NCBI GenBank assembly: GCA_013152275.1
Contig: JAADGS010000026.1
Coordinates: 89,771 to 153,770, forward strand
DNA length: 64,000 bases
Source of the DNA: Actinomycetota bacterium
Lineage (GTDB): Bacteria; Actinomycetota; Acidimicrobiia; Spongiisociales; UBA4744
Direction: 5' to 3'
Shown here in pieces: positions 1-9,584 of the stretch. Made by a program: the position numbers and the translations under genes. The notes under the pieces were generated by a model. That model ran no database searches. It worked only from the letters and a program-made list of their open reading frames with translations, and had not been told where the DNA came from. Every line of letters starts with the position of its first letter. Position 1 is the first letter of the stretch.

Positions 1-1
1 A

Positions 2-748
2 CTGCTGTCCCTTCCGGAGGTCCTGTCCTGGTACTTCGACAAGATCTTCTTCACCCAACGCCGGCTCATGCGGGCTGCAAGGCCCGTCCTGAGCCGTGTG
101 ACCGACCTTCCGCTGCCAGGCGAGAAAGTCTACGACGCGGCAGAGAATGTGTTCACGAGTATCGAGAAGGCACGAACATTGCTGCTCGACCCGAAGGTCA
201 CGACTGCGAGGTTGGTGGTGAACCCGGAGCGTATGGTCGTGAACGAGGCTCGGAGGACCTATACATACCTGACCCTGTTCGGCTACGCGGTCGATGGGGT
301 CGTGGTCAACAGGGTTCTTCCCGACGCCGTGAACGATCCGTACTTCGAACGGTGGCGAGAGATTCAGGCCGAACATCTCGAGCGAATCGACGAGTCGTTC
401 GCGGACGTGCCGGTGCTCCGACTTCGACTCTTCGACGACGAGATGGTGGGGGAGGAGCGCCTGCGGGCACTCGGGGAGGAACTGTACGGGGACACGGACC
501 CGATCACATCGTACGTGGGAAACCGTCCGTTCCGTGTGGTCGAGCACGAAAAGGAAGTGCGTCTCGAGCTCTCTTTGCCCTTCGCGACGAGCGAGGACAT
601 CGACGTCATGCGTGACGGTCACGAGGTGTACGTGACCGTCGGCCCGTACCGGCGCTCGTTTGTCCTCCCCGATTCGCTCCAGCGTCGGGAGATCGCCGGG
701 GCCAAGCTCTCCCAAGGTGTCCTGACGATCGAGTTCGTGGAGCGCTAG
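2..748 (+). CDS. ArsA/Get3-type ATPase, C-terminal part (5' truncated)
   Basis: The gene begins before the window; 248 residues remain and the P-loop is not visible. The retained part looks like the second half of an ArsA-family ATPase: a VVNPERMVVNEARRTY stretch (visible residues about 72-87), then VDGVVVNRVLP. The last 75 or so residues (from YVGNRPFRV, about 171) form a beta-rich Hsp20-like domain of the kind known to cap some bacterial ArsA proteins. Family members either drive anion export or shield hydrophobic client proteins in the cytoplasm; the sequence does not decide which. It converges with an hsp20 gene, and a hairpin sits between the two. Two other ArsA-like genes (51.9-53.8 kb) lack the Hsp20 cap. 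Confidence 0.8.
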   Translation: MLSLPEVLSWYFDKIFFTQRRLMRAARPVLSRVTDLPLPGEKVYDAAENVFTSIEKARTLLLDPKVTTARLVVNPERMVVNEARRTYTYLTLFGYAVDGVVVNRVLPDAVNDPYFERWREIQAEHLERIDESFADVPVLRLRLFDDEMVGEERLRALGEELYGDTDPITSYVGNRPFRVVEHEKEVRLELSLPFATSEDIDVMRDGHEVYVTVGPYRRSFVLPDSLQRREIAGAKLSQGVLTIEFVER

Positions 749-840
749 GAGACGGCTGAGCACTCCATCGGACACATCTCGACGGCCGTGCATCTTTGAC
801 CGACGCAGACCAACCTGATCGTGTCATCGAATCGGCCCGG

Positions 841-885
841 CGGGAGCCGTATCGACCCGAGGTTGTGATACGAAGTACCGGGCAG
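841..885 (-). repeat. Dispersed heptamer element, copy H
   Basis: Read on the reverse strand, this contains ACTTCGTATCAC followed by a CCTCGGGTCGAT segment and a GC-rich end. It is closest to the copy at 54.2 kb (ACTTCGTATCAC, CCTCAGGTCGAT). It lies in the convergent gap between the ArsA-like gene and hsp20. Confidence 0.55.
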
Positions 886-911
886 GGCGAGCGAGGCAAG
901 CCAAGACGCGG

Positions 912-939
912 CGATGGCCCGACGAGTGCCGGGCCATCG
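912..939. terminator. Hairpin between convergent genes, possible bidirectional terminator
   Basis: CGATGGCCCG (912-921) is perfectly complementary to CGGGCCATCG (930-939) with an 8-base loop. It lies 17 bases beyond the hsp20 stop codon, between convergent genes. There is no clear T-run on either side, so intrinsic termination is an inference from the stem and its position. Confidence 0.5.
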
Positions 940-955
940 GTGTGCTGTCGCCGTG

Positions 956-1375
956 TCAGTCTGCGATGTCGACCTTGACCTTCTTGGGGAGAACTTCCGG
1001 GCGCTTGGGAATGGAGATCTCCAAGATGCCGTCGCGGTAGGCGGCACTGATCTTGTCGGCGTCGTACTCGTCCGGCAGGTAGATGGCCCGTTGGAACTCA
1101 CCGTGAGCAATCTCCCTGCGATGATATCCCTTGCCCTCTTCCTCCTGGTCGAAAGAGCGGGAACCGGAAATCACCAACTCGGAGTTCTCGATGGTGACGT
1201 CGATATCTTCGGAGCGCATTCCGGGCAGCTCGGTTCGGACGATGAGAGCGTCTTCGCGATCGAAGACGTCGACTCGGGGAATCCACGGCCGGTCGACCGG
1301 TGTGCCGAATCCCTCGAAGAACTGGTCCAGGTCCCTTGCGACGCTGAACGGATCATAACGGAGCAGAGCACGCAT
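956..1375 (-). CDS. Small heat shock protein, Hsp20/alpha-crystallin family
   Basis: A 139-residue ATP-independent holdase chaperone that would bind unfolding proteins in the cytoplasm. The alpha-crystallin domain runs from about residue 38 (PRVDVFDREDALIVRTELPG) to the C-terminal signature AAYRDGILEISIPK, and the N-terminal arm starts MRALLRYDPF as in many bacterial Hsp20 proteins. The ATG is preceded by GAGAGGAG at good spacing. A TTGCAC/TATTCT promoter with 17-bp spacing lies just upstream. No perfect CIRCE or HspR inverted repeat was seen. The neighbouring ArsA-like protein carries an Hsp20-like domain of its own. Confidence 0.93.
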   Translation of the reverse strand: MRALLRYDPFSVARDLDQFFEGFGTPVDRPWIPRVDVFDREDALIVRTELPGMRSEDIDVTIENSELVISGSRSFDQEEEGKGYHRREIAHGEFQRAIYLPDEYDADKISAAYRDGILEISIPKRPEVLPKKVKVDIAD

Positions 1376-1416
1376 GACGTTTCTCCTCTCTGTAGGTGCT
1401 CAGTAAATCTAACAAC

Positions 1417-1445
1417 AGAATAGTCAGATTCCATTCCAAGTGCAA
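1417..1445 (-). promoter_or_regulatory. Candidate promoter of hsp20
   Basis: On the reverse strand TTGCAC (1445-1440) and TATTCT (1422-1417) are separated by exactly 17 bases, about 42 bases before the hsp20 ATG. This is a reasonable housekeeping-sigma promoter. Confidence 0.5.
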
Positions 1446-1508
1446 CTAGAGATATGTCTTGGCGGCAAGGCATCCTGCTCGTGTGTGGGCCATCGGTAGG
1501 ATAGATTC

Positions 1509-2435
1509 ATGGCGGTAATCGGTATCGACCTGGGCGGCACGAAGATGTCGGGCGGTGTCGTCTCGGCGGATGGAAGCGTGGCGCACAGGGTCGAACGTTC
1601 GCGGCCTCGGGACTCCGCGGGAATGGTCGAGGATCCCAAAGCACTCGTGCGGCAATTGATCACGCCAGAGATCCGTGGGATCGGCCTGGGGGTTGCCGGG
1701 CTCGTGACGGCGGATGGGATCATGGAATGGGGTCCGAACGTTGTCGGCAGACGCATCGCGTTTCGGAGGATCCTGCACGAGGAGTTCTCTCTTCCTGTCA
1801 TCGTCGACAACGACGCCAATTTCGCCGCGCTCGCGGAGGCGACGCTCGGAGCCGGAGTGGGCCATCGCTCGGTTCTGATGGCGACGCTCGGAACGGGGAT
1901 GGGTGGAGGATTGGTCATCGATGGCGAGGTGTATCGCGGCAGAGGGTTCGCCGGTGAGATCGGCCATGTCGTCGTGGACGTCGGTGGGCCACTGTGCACG
2001 TGCGGTCGGCAGGGTTGCTGGGAGACGTTTGCCTCCGGGCGGCGACTCGATCAAATGGCACGAGATGCCGTCGCAGCGGATCCCCACGGAAGAATCGGCA
2101 AGCTTGCCGCGGGGGCGATACCCGACGGGCGCCACCTCACCCAGGCTGCGATCGACGGGGATGCGGAGGCGCGTGGGCTCGTTGCAGAAGTCGGCGGATG
2201 GCTTGGCGTGGGGCTCGCCAATCTGATCGCCGTGCTCGATCCCGACGTGGTTGTGGTGGGCGGCGGTGTTTCGCGTCTCGGAGAGATCCTCCTCCGGCCC
2301 GCACAGCGTGCCATTGCTGCAACACTGGAAGGGTACGATGTACGCGCGCCGACTCCGGTCGTGGCGGCTGCTTTCGGCGAGGATTCGGCACTGGTGGGCG
2401 CAGGCCTGGCGGCCGCGAAGGAGTCCGATGTCTGA
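1509..2435 (+). CDS. glk: ROK-family sugar kinase, probable glucokinase
   Basis: A 308-residue cytoplasmic kinase expected to phosphorylate glucose (or a related hexose) with ATP. The phosphate-1 motif IDLGGTK is at residues 5-11, LGTGMGGG follows near 125, and AGEIGH near 146. The ROK zinc signature CTCGRQGCWE is at about 163-172. Length is typical of actinobacterial ROK glucokinases, and it has no N-terminal helix-turn-helix, so it is an enzyme rather than a ROK repressor. Its last codons overlap the start of the DUF1232 gene. N-acetylmannosamine or fructose kinase activity cannot be excluded. Confidence 0.82.
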   Translation: MAVIGIDLGGTKMSGGVVSADGSVAHRVERSRPRDSAGMVEDPKALVRQLITPEIRGIGLGVAGLVTADGIMEWGPNVVGRRIAFRRILHEEFSLPVIVDNDANFAALAEATLGAGVGHRSVLMATLGTGMGGGLVIDGEVYRGRGFAGEIGHVVVDVGGPLCTCGRQGCWETFASGRRLDQMARDAVAADPHGRIGKLAAGAIPDGRHLTQAAIDGDAEARGLVAEVGGWLGVGLANLIAVLDPDVVVVGGGVSRLGEILLRPAQRAIAATLEGYDVRAPTPVVAAAFGEDSALVGAGLAAAKESDV

Positions 2436-2847
2436 CACTCTGTATCCCGACGAGGTCATCGGGCCCGACGGTGCCCGATCCGGTGGCGCTCACCGCCCGC
2501 TCAAGGAGGCGATGCTGGCGCTTCCGAACATGGTCAAGCTCGTCGGCCGGCTGGTTCGTGACCCGAGGGTCCCCGCTCGGAGCAAGGCGTTCGCCATTCT
2601 CGCCGCGGGGTACGTACTGTCGCCCATTGATCTGGTACCCGACTTCATTCCGTTTCTCGGCCAGTCCGACGATGCTCTTGTCGTGATTCTGGCTCTACAC
2701 CGGCTGATTCGTTCGGCGGGAGAAGACATCGTACTGGAACACTGGGATGGCTCCCAGGACGTGCTTGCCATCGTCGAGAACGTCGTGGACCTTGCTGCGG
2801 GCCTGGTTCCGGCGAGGCTGTCCTGGTTGGCACGGCGGCTCGGTTGA
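2428..2847 (+). CDS. DUF1232 (YkvA-type) small protein
   Basis: A 139-residue protein with the DUF1232 core SPIDLVPDFIPF at about residues 63-74, followed by GQSDDALVV and a hydrophobic helix. Members of this family are short, often membrane-associated and of unknown function. The ATG at 2428 overlaps the end of the ROK kinase gene by 8 bases, and its own stop overlaps the TTG start of the next gene, which points to coupled translation in one operon. Confidence 0.85.
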   Translation: MSDTLYPDEVIGPDGARSGGAHRPLKEAMLALPNMVKLVGRLVRDPRVPARSKAFAILAAGYVLSPIDLVPDFIPFLGQSDDALVVILALHRLIRSAGEDIVLEHWDGSQDVLAIVENVVDLAAGLVPARLSWLARRLG

Positions 2848-3641
2848 GGATCCCGGTCTCCGTCACGCTTCCACAATTCACGGGTGACCCGGATACGGTG
2901 CCGGCGGCTGCGGTGCGCGCCGAATCGCTCGGGTTCGACGGGGTCTTCCTCTTCGACCACCTCTTTCCCCTCGACGACAGGGATCGACCGATAGTCGAGT
3001 CGTTCGTTGTGCTTGGATCGGTGGTCGCGGCGACACATGAAATCCGGGTCGGCACCCTGGTCCTGCGCGCTCCGATGAGGAATCCGGAGGCTGCCGCTCG
3101 AGCGGTCCTGACGGCCCAGGCACTCGGTGGAGGAAGAGTCACGTGCGGTCTCGGCACCGGTGATTCTCTTTCTCGTCCCGAGTTCGATGCGTACGGGATC
3201 ACTTTTGGAAGTGTCGAAGAGCGTCTTTCCATGGTGAGCGAGACGATCGAAGCGATTCGTCGGCGTGAGCTGCCGGTCTCGGATCGGGTGCCGATCTGGG
3301 TTGGGGGCACGTCACGAGCCGTTCAGGACCTTGCCGCTCGATCGGCCGACGGCTGGAACGTGTGGGCGGCGGAAGCCGATTGGCTCGCCAGGCGCCGTCA
3401 CGATGCGCCGGTTGCGGGAACGATCAGTTGGGGCGGTCAGGTTCTGCTTGCCCGCGACGATGCGGATCTCGCGGATGCCGTCGCTCGGCGTGGATCGACC
3501 AGGGGAGTGATGACCGGAACGGTTGCATCCCTTCCCGGGAAGCTTCGGCGACTTGCCGATGCAGGGATCGACGAGTTCGTGCTCTCCCTCCTTGGCAACA
3601 CGTGGGATCTGTTTGCGGCCGAAGTACTCCCTCTCCTCTGA
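2844..3641 (+). CDS. Luciferase-like (LLM) flavin/F420-dependent oxidoreductase
   Basis: A 265-residue TIM-barrel protein of the bacterial luciferase-like superfamily. Visible family features are the strand RIPVSVTLPQF at the start, LGFDGVFLFDH near residue 30-40, IRVGTLVLRAPMRNP near 70-85, and VPIWVGGTSRAV near 150. In actinobacteria such proteins often use coenzyme F420, but the cofactor and substrate are not readable here. It starts with TTG at 2844, overlapping the preceding TGA (TTGA). It is shorter than the common 330-350 residues. Confidence 0.8.
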   Translation: MRIPVSVTLPQFTGDPDTVPAAAVRAESLGFDGVFLFDHLFPLDDRDRPIVESFVVLGSVVAATHEIRVGTLVLRAPMRNPEAAARAVLTAQALGGGRVTCGLGTGDSLSRPEFDAYGITFGSVEERLSMVSETIEAIRRRELPVSDRVPIWVGGTSRAVQDLAARSADGWNVWAAEADWLARRRHDAPVAGTISWGGQVLLARDDADLADAVARRGSTRGVMTGTVASLPGKLRRLADAGIDEFVLSLLGNTWDLFAAEVLPLL

Positions 3642-3680
3642 GTCGCGAGTTGCCTCACCGGTAACCCCCGTACCGGGTAC

Positions 3681-4883
3681 GTGTCAACTACCCTGCCGGA
3701 AACGGAGGTCAAGGTGCAGTTCCGGCGTATTGAGAATCTACCGCCCTATGTGTTCGCAGAGGTCGATGCCGCGAAGCGGGAAGCGCGTCGCGCCGGTGTG
3801 GATGTCATCGACCTCGGATTCGGGAATCCGGACATTCCATCGCCACCGATCGCCGTCGCCAAGCTGGTCGAAGCGGCCCAGAACCCGAGGAATCACCGGT
3901 ACTCCGCATCACGCGGCATTCCCAACCTGCGCAAGGCGGTCGCAGCCCGATACCGGCGGCGATTCGACGTCGAGATCGATCCCGAAACCGAGGTCATCAC
4001 GACTATCGGTGCGAAGGAGGGTCTGGCCCACCTCATGTGGGCGCTCGTGCAGCCGGGAGATGTGGCCCTCGTGCCCGAGCCCAGCTATCCGATTCACATC
4101 TACGCAGCCGTGCTGGCAGGTGCAGATGTGCGACGTGTCCCGCTGGGACTGGGGGAGGACTTCTTCGGCCGTCTCGCCACCGTCTTCTCCGACAGCTGGC
4201 CCCGACCGCGGGTCATCCTCACCTCGTTCCCCCACAACCCGACGACCTCCTGCGTAGATCTGAGCTTCTTCGAGCGACTCGTCGCCTTCGCCAAAGAGAA
4301 TGAAGTGATGCTCGTCCACGACTTCGCATATGCAGATATCTCGTTCGATGGATACGTGCCTCCGAGTCTCCTCGAGGTGCCGGGTGCCAAAGACGTCGGC
4401 GTGGAGCTCTACACGATGACGAAGGGACATTCGATGGCGGGATGGCGTATCGGCTTCGCCGTCGGCAACAGGGAGATGATTGCTGCGCTGGCGAAGCTCA
4501 AGTCGTATCTCGACTACGGCACGTTTCAGCCGATCCAGATCGCATCGATCGTCGCTCTCAACGAAGGCGACAGCTATGTAGCCGAGGTGCGCGACATCTA
4601 CCGGACACGCAGGGACGCGTTGATCGACGGACTTGCGAGGGCTGGATGGGAGATTCCCCGCCCTCAGGGGACGATGTTTGCCTGGGCCCCCCTTCCGTCC
4701 GGATTCGAAGACCTGGGATCGCTCGCGTTCGCCTTCGAACTGCTCGAGGAGGCGAAGGTGGCGGTCAGCCCCGGTGTGGGGTTTGGGCCCCACGGCGAGG
4801 GTTTCGTACGTTTCGCCCTCGTCGAGAACGAGCATCGCATCCGCCAGGCGGTGCGGGGGATCAAGCGGTTTCTGGAGCGATAG
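3681..4883 (+). CDS. alaC: Alanine/glutamate-pyruvate aminotransferase (AlaC type)
   Basis: A 400-residue fold-type I PLP aminotransferase, very close along its whole length to E. coli AlaC, which makes alanine from pyruvate with glutamate as amino donor. Shared stretches include [44 protein letters not shown] and the PLP-lysine region [14 protein letters not shown] with Lys near residue 248. The start is GTG at 3681. It stands 40 bases after the LLM gene, so it may be in the same transcript, and it converges with glgP. Confidence 0.92.
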   Translation: MSTTLPETEVKVQFRRIENLPPYVFAEVDAAKREARRAGVDVIDLGFGNPDIPSPPIAVAKLVEAAQNPRNHRYSASRGIPNLRKAVAARYRRRFDVEIDPETEVITTIGAKEGLAHLMWALVQPGDVALVPEPSYPIHIYAAVLAGADVRRVPLGLGEDFFGRLATVFSDSWPRPRVILTSFPHNPTTSCVDLSFFERLVAFAKENEVMLVHDFAYADISFDGYVPPSLLEVPGAKDVGVELYTMTKGHSMAGWRIGFAVGNREMIAALAKLKSYLDYGTFQPIQIASIVALNEGDSYVAEVRDIYRTRRDALIDGLARAGWEIPRPQGTMFAWAPLPSGFEDLGSLAFAFELLEEAKVAVSPGVGFGPHGEGFVRFALVENEHRIRQAVRGIKRFLER

Positions 4884-5085
4884 CGCTTCACCTGCCATCA
4901 CCTGCGGTATCGCCGGCTGATGCACGGCCCGGATCTCGAAAGTGCCGAGGGTTTCGGTTGACGTGCCGCCTGCCGGCTCCCGGTTGCCCACCGGAACCGC
5001 GACGCTCGCCCTGCGGTACCGGGGTCCAGGTGAGGCCGGGGCGCCGGGTACCGAACACCAAGTCCGTGAGAGCCTTGTGGCAGGG

Positions 5086-7215
5086 CTAGTGCTGCCTGCT
5101 CAGCGGAAGATAGGCGTTGGTCGCATACTCCTTGACCATGCGGTCCGACGAGAAGGCGACCACGGTGGAACGTATCGCTTCTCGCATCATGGCGACCCAG
5201 CCGTGAGGGATCCCATCGTCTTGCCGGTCGTAGTACTTGGGGACGACTTCGTCCTGCAACGTCCGATAGAGGGCGATGGCGTCTTCGTTGTCCTGGGCGG
5301 CGTGATCACCGTTACCCCACTCGAGGCCGAACGCCCAACCGTTCTTCCCGTTGTGGCCTTCCAACCACCAGCCATCGAGGATGGAGAGGTTCAGTCCTCC
5401 GTTGATCGCTGATTTCATCCCGGACGTGCCGGAGGCCTCGAGCGGCGGTCGGGGGTTGTTCAGCCAGACATCGACTCCTTGAACGAGGTATCTGGCCATT
5501 CGCATGTTGTAGTTCTCGAGGAAGTGCACGTGGCCGCCCAGTTCGGGAGTTCGCGACAATTCGACGATGCGGCGAATCAGTCCTTGACCGTTCTGGTCGG
5601 CCGGGTGTGCCTTGCCGGCAAAGAGGATTTGTACCGGCCGGTCGGGGTTCGTGAGAATCGCCTGGAGCCAGGGCATGTTGTGGAACAGGAGCAGGGCTCT
5701 CTTGTACGTGGCAAACCTCCGGGCGAAACCGATGGTGAGGCGGTCCGGAGCGAGGATATTCGCGACGGCGCGCAAGGCGTCCGGGGACGCTCCCTGCCGC
5801 GCCTGCTGCTCCAAGATCCTGCCTCGAGCGAATCGAGAGAGGAGACGCTTCTCGCCGGCATGGATCTCCCACAGCCGTTGATCGGAGATCTCGTCGAGTC
5901 TGCTGATCGCCGAGGGATCGTCGATCAATGTGCGGTGCCACTGCGGGCCATAGATCTCGGTGAGGAGTCGCTGGTAGCCACGGCTGAGCCATGTGCTCGG
6001 ATGGATTCCGTTGGTGATTGCTGCGGCACGTCCGGGAAGGAGGTGGGCCCAGTCACGCGAAACGATTTCGGCGTGACGTCGGCTCACGCCGTTGATGAAC
6101 GAGGCGGACCGTATCGCAAGAGCCGTCATGTTGAAATGCTGCTCGTCACCCTCATGCGCGGCGCCCATTCCGGCGAGTTGTCCCATGTGGATGGACAGGC
6201 GGCGGGGCATGTCGCTCAAGTACTTCTCGACCAACGGGAAGTCGAAGACTTCGTTTCCTGCGGGCACCGGTGTGTGCAGAGTGAAGGACGTCGTCGCCTT
6301 GACCTTCTGCCGAGCCTGTTCCGGCGTGCTGCCGTCGGCGATCAGGCGGGCTGTTCGCTCCAGCACGCTGAGGGCGGCGTGACCCTCGTTGACATGCCAT
6401 GTGGTTGGTTCGATTCCGAGCGCAGCCAGTGCCCGCACGGAGCCGATGCCCAGGATGTACTCCTGCACAAACCGCATCTCGCGGCCCCGAATGTACAGCG
6501 TGTGGGTGATCGGCCGATCTGCATCGTCGTTCTCTTGCAGGTCGGTGTCGAGCAACAGGATCGGTACGCGACCGACCTGGACCTTCCACACGCCGACCCT
6601 GATCTGTCGCCCAGGCAGATCGACATCGACTTTGAGCTGGCCTCCGGTCGGTCCGGCAACTTGCTGTGTCGGTAGGCGCACCGGGTCTACCACGGGATAG
6701 GTGTGCTGTTGGTCTCCGACGGCGTCGACTTCCTGGCGGAAGTACCCTCGCCGATAGAGGAGACCGCAGGCAACGAGCGGAACGCCGAGATCCGAGGCGG
6801 ATTTCGTGTGGTCACCCGCCAGCACGCCCAGTCCACCCGAGTACGTGGGGAGCAGGTTGTCGACTCCGTATTCGGCACAGAGGTAGGCGATGGGTCCCGC
6901 CGAGCCAGGTTCCATCGAAGCCCACCACGTGTTCTCCGGACGCATGTACGCGTCGAAGCGGCGGATCAGCTCTTCATAGAGGTCCTGAAAGTCACTGCTT
7001 TCCTCCAGGTTTCGCCACGTGGAGCGGTCGACGGCTCCGAGAAGCTCGACCGGGTTCCGGTAGCGAGTCCACAGATCTGCGTCGATCATTCGCCAGAGGC
7101 GGCTGCCGCCCGACCATGTCCACCACATGTTGTATGCGAGGTCATAGAGTCGTGAAAACGCCGAGGGCAGCGGCAGTTCACCATCGGGCAGTACGGGGAT
7201 CTGTACATTCGTCAC
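5086..7215 (-). CDS. glgP: Alpha-glucan (glycogen) phosphorylase
   Basis: About 709 residues. Cleaves alpha-1,4-glucan with phosphate to release glucose-1-phosphate. The N-terminus matches the DUF3417 segment found in actinobacterial GlgP (FSRLYDLAYNMWWTW), CAEYGVDNLLPTYSGGLGVL follows, and EASGTSGMKSAINGGLNLS near residue 600 holds the PLP lysine. The length fits the shorter Thermotoga-like phosphorylases. I placed the start at a GTG (7215) directly before the conserved N-terminus; an in-frame extension to 7344 looks non-coding. No clear ribosome-binding site is seen for either. It is transcribed alone, divergent from the threonine aldolase gene. Confidence 0.9.
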   Translation of the reverse strand: MTNVQIPVLPDGELPLPSAFSRLYDLAYNMWWTWSGGSRLWRMIDADLWTRYRNPVELLGAVDRSTWRNLEESSDFQDLYEELIRRFDAYMRPENTWWASMEPGSAGPIAYLCAEYGVDNLLPTYSGGLGVLAGDHTKSASDLGVPLVACGLLYRRGYFRQEVDAVGDQQHTYPVVDPVRLPTQQVAGPTGGQLKVDVDLPGRQIRVGVWKVQVGRVPILLLDTDLQENDDADRPITHTLYIRGREMRFVQEYILGIGSVRALAALGIEPTTWHVNEGHAALSVLERTARLIADGSTPEQARQKVKATTSFTLHTPVPAGNEVFDFPLVEKYLSDMPRRLSIHMGQLAGMGAAHEGDEQHFNMTALAIRSASFINGVSRRHAEIVSRDWAHLLPGRAAAITNGIHPSTWLSRGYQRLLTEIYGPQWHRTLIDDPSAISRLDEISDQRLWEIHAGEKRLLSRFARGRILEQQARQGASPDALRAVANILAPDRLTIGFARRFATYKRALLLFHNMPWLQAILTNPDRPVQILFAGKAHPADQNGQGLIRRIVELSRTPELGGHVHFLENYNMRMARYLVQGVDVWLNNPRPPLEASGTSGMKSAINGGLNLSILDGWWLEGHNGKNGWAFGLEWGNGDHAAQDNEDAIALYRTLQDEVVPKYYDRQDDGIPHGWVAMMREAIRSTVVAFSSDRMVKEYATNAYLPLSRQH

Positions 7216-7576
7216 AGCCCAGAGAGGATAGTCCTCTACGGCGCCGGAGTCTTCACAAGATGCCCGTCGCAGTCTGAGAGCCTGCCGAGCAGTGCACGGC
7301 GTGCCTCTTGGAGCCGGCGGCGGGGGATTGCCTGGCGAAATCACGGGCTCAAGTCCCGTCTTCGCTTCATCAGATTCTCCGCGTCGATGAGGCCTGCCGG
7401 TCGACGCGAGGTGTTACGTCCGGGCTCCGATGGCCGCCCCGCGGTTTGACATCAAAAGTCCATCGCGACACGAAACAGGAAGTACGCAGTAGGAAGCACG
7501 CGAGCGAAGCGGGCCGCCGATGTGCGCACCGCCGCCACCCGGCGGGTGTACTGTGCACCGCGAAACGGGAGGTTGG
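7216..7576. other. 361-bp divergent intergenic region
   Basis: This separates the starts of glgP and ltaE. It holds one copy of the dispersed heptamer element (7435-7500, reverse) followed by a GAGCGAAGC motif. I saw no convincing promoter pair and no supported gene; in-frame extensions of both neighbours into it look like noise. Confidence 0.6.
7435..7500 (-). repeat. Dispersed heptamer element, copy D
   Basis: On the reverse strand it has degenerate heptamers (GTACTTC, GTTTCGT), then GTCGCGATG, a TGATG block and finally ACCGCGGGGCGG. The order and spacing match the copy at 43.2 kb. Confidence 0.7.
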
Positions 7577-8626
7577 ATGGCGTTTGTAGAGGGCATCGCG
7601 GATTTCCGATCCGATACGGTGACCAGGCCGACTGCGGAGATGCGTAGAGCGATGGCCGAGGCCGAGGTCGGAGACGACGTCTACGGAGAAGATCCGACCG
7701 TGAATGCGCTCGAGCAGGAAGCTGCAGCCGCAGTCGGGAAAGCGGCAGCGGTATTCACCCCGACGGGCAGTATGGCAAATCAATTGGCTTTGAACACACT
7801 CGTCCGGCCAGGGGACGAAGCACTCTGTGTGGCGAGCGCACACGTGCGCCAGTACGAAGTCGGGGCTGCTGCAGCCATCTCGGGGGTTCAGTTCAGAACG
7901 GTGGAGTCCTGTGACGGGGGCATTCTGCCCGAAGATGTCGAGGCCGCCGTTGCGGGCGCCGGCTACCACCTGCCTCGCGTGAGCCTCCTCGTCTGGGAGA
8001 ACCCACTGACCTCGACGGGGGGTACCGTCGTTGCACTCGAGACCATGCGAGCGACCACCGCTACGGCGAGACGTCTCGGAATCCCCGTGCATCTGGACGG
8101 AGCGAGGATCTTCAATGCGGCGCTGGCGCTCGGTGTGGAAGCCACATCGATTGCCGCCGAGGCCGATACGGTGATGTTTTGCTTTTCCAAAGGGCTCGGC
8201 GCTCCCATCGGGTCGGTGCTCTGTGGTTCCGAGGATGTCATCGAAGAGGCGAGGTTTCGCCGTAAGCGTCTCGGTGGCGGTATGCGGCAGGTCGGCGTCA
8301 TCGCAGCCGCAGCTCGGGTCGCGCTGCGTGACCGGGACCATCTCGAGGCCGATCACAGGCTGGCTCGTCGCCTCGGTGAGGAGATCGCAGAGCGGTTTCC
8401 CTCTTCGGTGAGAATGGAGCAGATCCAGACGAACATGGTGATCGTCGACAGTGAGGGCTTGCCGGTCGATGTCGACGCGCTGATCGGCAGCCTCGCCGAC
8501 GTCGGTGTCCTTGTGGGAGAGATGTCTCCTGGGATCCTGCGTTTCGCGACACACCGGGATGTGGACGATCGAGATGTCGACCGGGTGCTCGGGGTGCTCG
8601 AAACCTTGCCTACGGAGTCCGGGTAA
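7577..8626 (+). CDS. ltaE: Low-specificity threonine aldolase
   Basis: A 349-residue fold-type I PLP enzyme that splits L-threonine/allo-threonine to glycine and acetaldehyde. The N-terminus [17 protein letters not shown] and [16 protein letters not shown] are family hallmarks. The PLP lysine lies in [16 protein letters not shown] (about residues 197-212), and GGGMRQVG follows. The ATG at 7577 has a GGGAGG ribosome-binding site four bases upstream, which decides against the longer frame from 7520. fabD starts 31 bases downstream, so readthrough into the fatty-acid operon is possible. Confidence 0.9.
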   Translation: MAFVEGIADFRSDTVTRPTAEMRRAMAEAEVGDDVYGEDPTVNALEQEAAAAVGKAAAVFTPTGSMANQLALNTLVRPGDEALCVASAHVRQYEVGAAAAISGVQFRTVESCDGGILPEDVEAAVAGAGYHLPRVSLLVWENPLTSTGGTVVALETMRATTATARRLGIPVHLDGARIFNAALALGVEATSIAAEADTVMFCFSKGLGAPIGSVLCGSEDVIEEARFRRKRLGGGMRQVGVIAAAARVALRDRDHLEADHRLARRLGEEIAERFPSSVRMEQIQTNMVIVDSEGLPVDVDALIGSLADVGVLVGEMSPGILRFATHRDVDDRDVDRVLGVLETLPTESG

Positions 8627-8657
8627 CCGGAGTCCGTGCTGTCGGGTCTGAATCCCC

Positions 8658-9584
8658 GTGCGTTTCGCGATCCTCTTTCCGGGACAAGGCAGTCAGCGCG
8701 TCGGCATGGGCGCCGACCTGTTCGATGCGCGCCCCGACCTGCTCGGTGAAGCCGCCGATGAGATCCTTGGATGGTCGCTGAGAGATGTGTGCCTGAACGG
8801 CCCGGAAGAGGCCTTGACGAGAACCGATCGCGCCCAGGCGGCCCTGTTCGCTCTCGGCTATGCAATGTGGGCCGAGTTCTCGGCATGCCTCGACACCGCA
8901 CCTGTGGCCGCTGCTGGGCACTCCCTGGGCGAATACACGGCACTCGCGGCCGCAGGAGCGTTCGACTATCGAACTGCGCTCCGCCTCGTCTCGATTCGCG
9001 GAGAGGCGATGGCCGCGGCTGCAGATCGGGAGCCGTCCGGGATGGCTGCGCTGATCGGCGTGGACGAAGAGAAGGCCGAAGCCATCAGTGCGGGTCGGAG
9101 AGCCGACGGTGGCCGGATGTGGGTCGCGAACATCAACGCTCCCGGTCAGATCGTTGTCGCAGGGGGTCGAGCGGACATCGACTGGATCGTGGCGAGGGGG
9201 CGGGATCTCGGTGTGCGGCGCGTCATTCCACTCAACGTCGCCGGTGCCTTCCACTCACCGTTCATGGCCACTGCCGCTTCTCGAGTGGGCGAAGCGTTGC
9301 GTGACGTCGCGATGGGACCGTTTTCGTTCCCGGTGTACGCAAATGTCACGGGACATCCCTACCCTGAGCGCCAAGTCGCCGATCTCCTTGAACGCCAGGT
9401 CGTCGAACCGGTGCGATTTGCCGAAGTGCTCAAGAACATGGATGTGGATGCCTTCGTTCATGTTGGACCGGGCGACGTAACCGCCGGGATGGCCAGGAAG
9501 ACGGTGAAGGACGCCGTCGTGATGGTTGCCGGGGATACGACGAGCCTTGTAGCAATCGCACAACGACTGAGCGAGGAGCGATGA
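8658..9584 (+). CDS. fabD: Malonyl-CoA:ACP transacylase
   Basis: A 308-residue enzyme that loads malonate from CoA onto acyl carrier protein for type II fatty acid synthesis. It opens with LFPGQGSQRVGMG, has the nucleophile elbow GHSLGEYTAL with Ser near residue 89, and the catalytic His in GAFHSPFM near 200. Starts with GTG at 8658. It overlaps the fabH start by four bases (ATGA), beginning a tightly coupled operon of five genes. Confidence 0.95.
   Translation: MRFAILFPGQGSQRVGMGADLFDARPDLLGEAADEILGWSLRDVCLNGPEEALTRTDRAQAALFALGYAMWAEFSACLDTAPVAAAGHSLGEYTALAAAGAFDYRTALRLVSIRGEAMAAAADREPSGMAALIGVDEEKAEAISAGRRADGGRMWVANINAPGQIVVAGGRADIDWIVARGRDLGVRRVIPLNVAGAFHSPFMATAASRVGEALRDVAMGPFSFPVYANVTGHPYPERQVADLLERQVVEPVRFAEVLKNMDVDAFVHVGPGDVTAGMARKTVKDAVVMVAGDTTSLVAIAQRLSEER

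Noticed and set aside
5479..6675. 398-codon open frame opposite glgP
   Set aside because: It is the antisense shadow of a well-supported phosphorylase; it has no recognisable domain, and high GC makes long antisense frames common.
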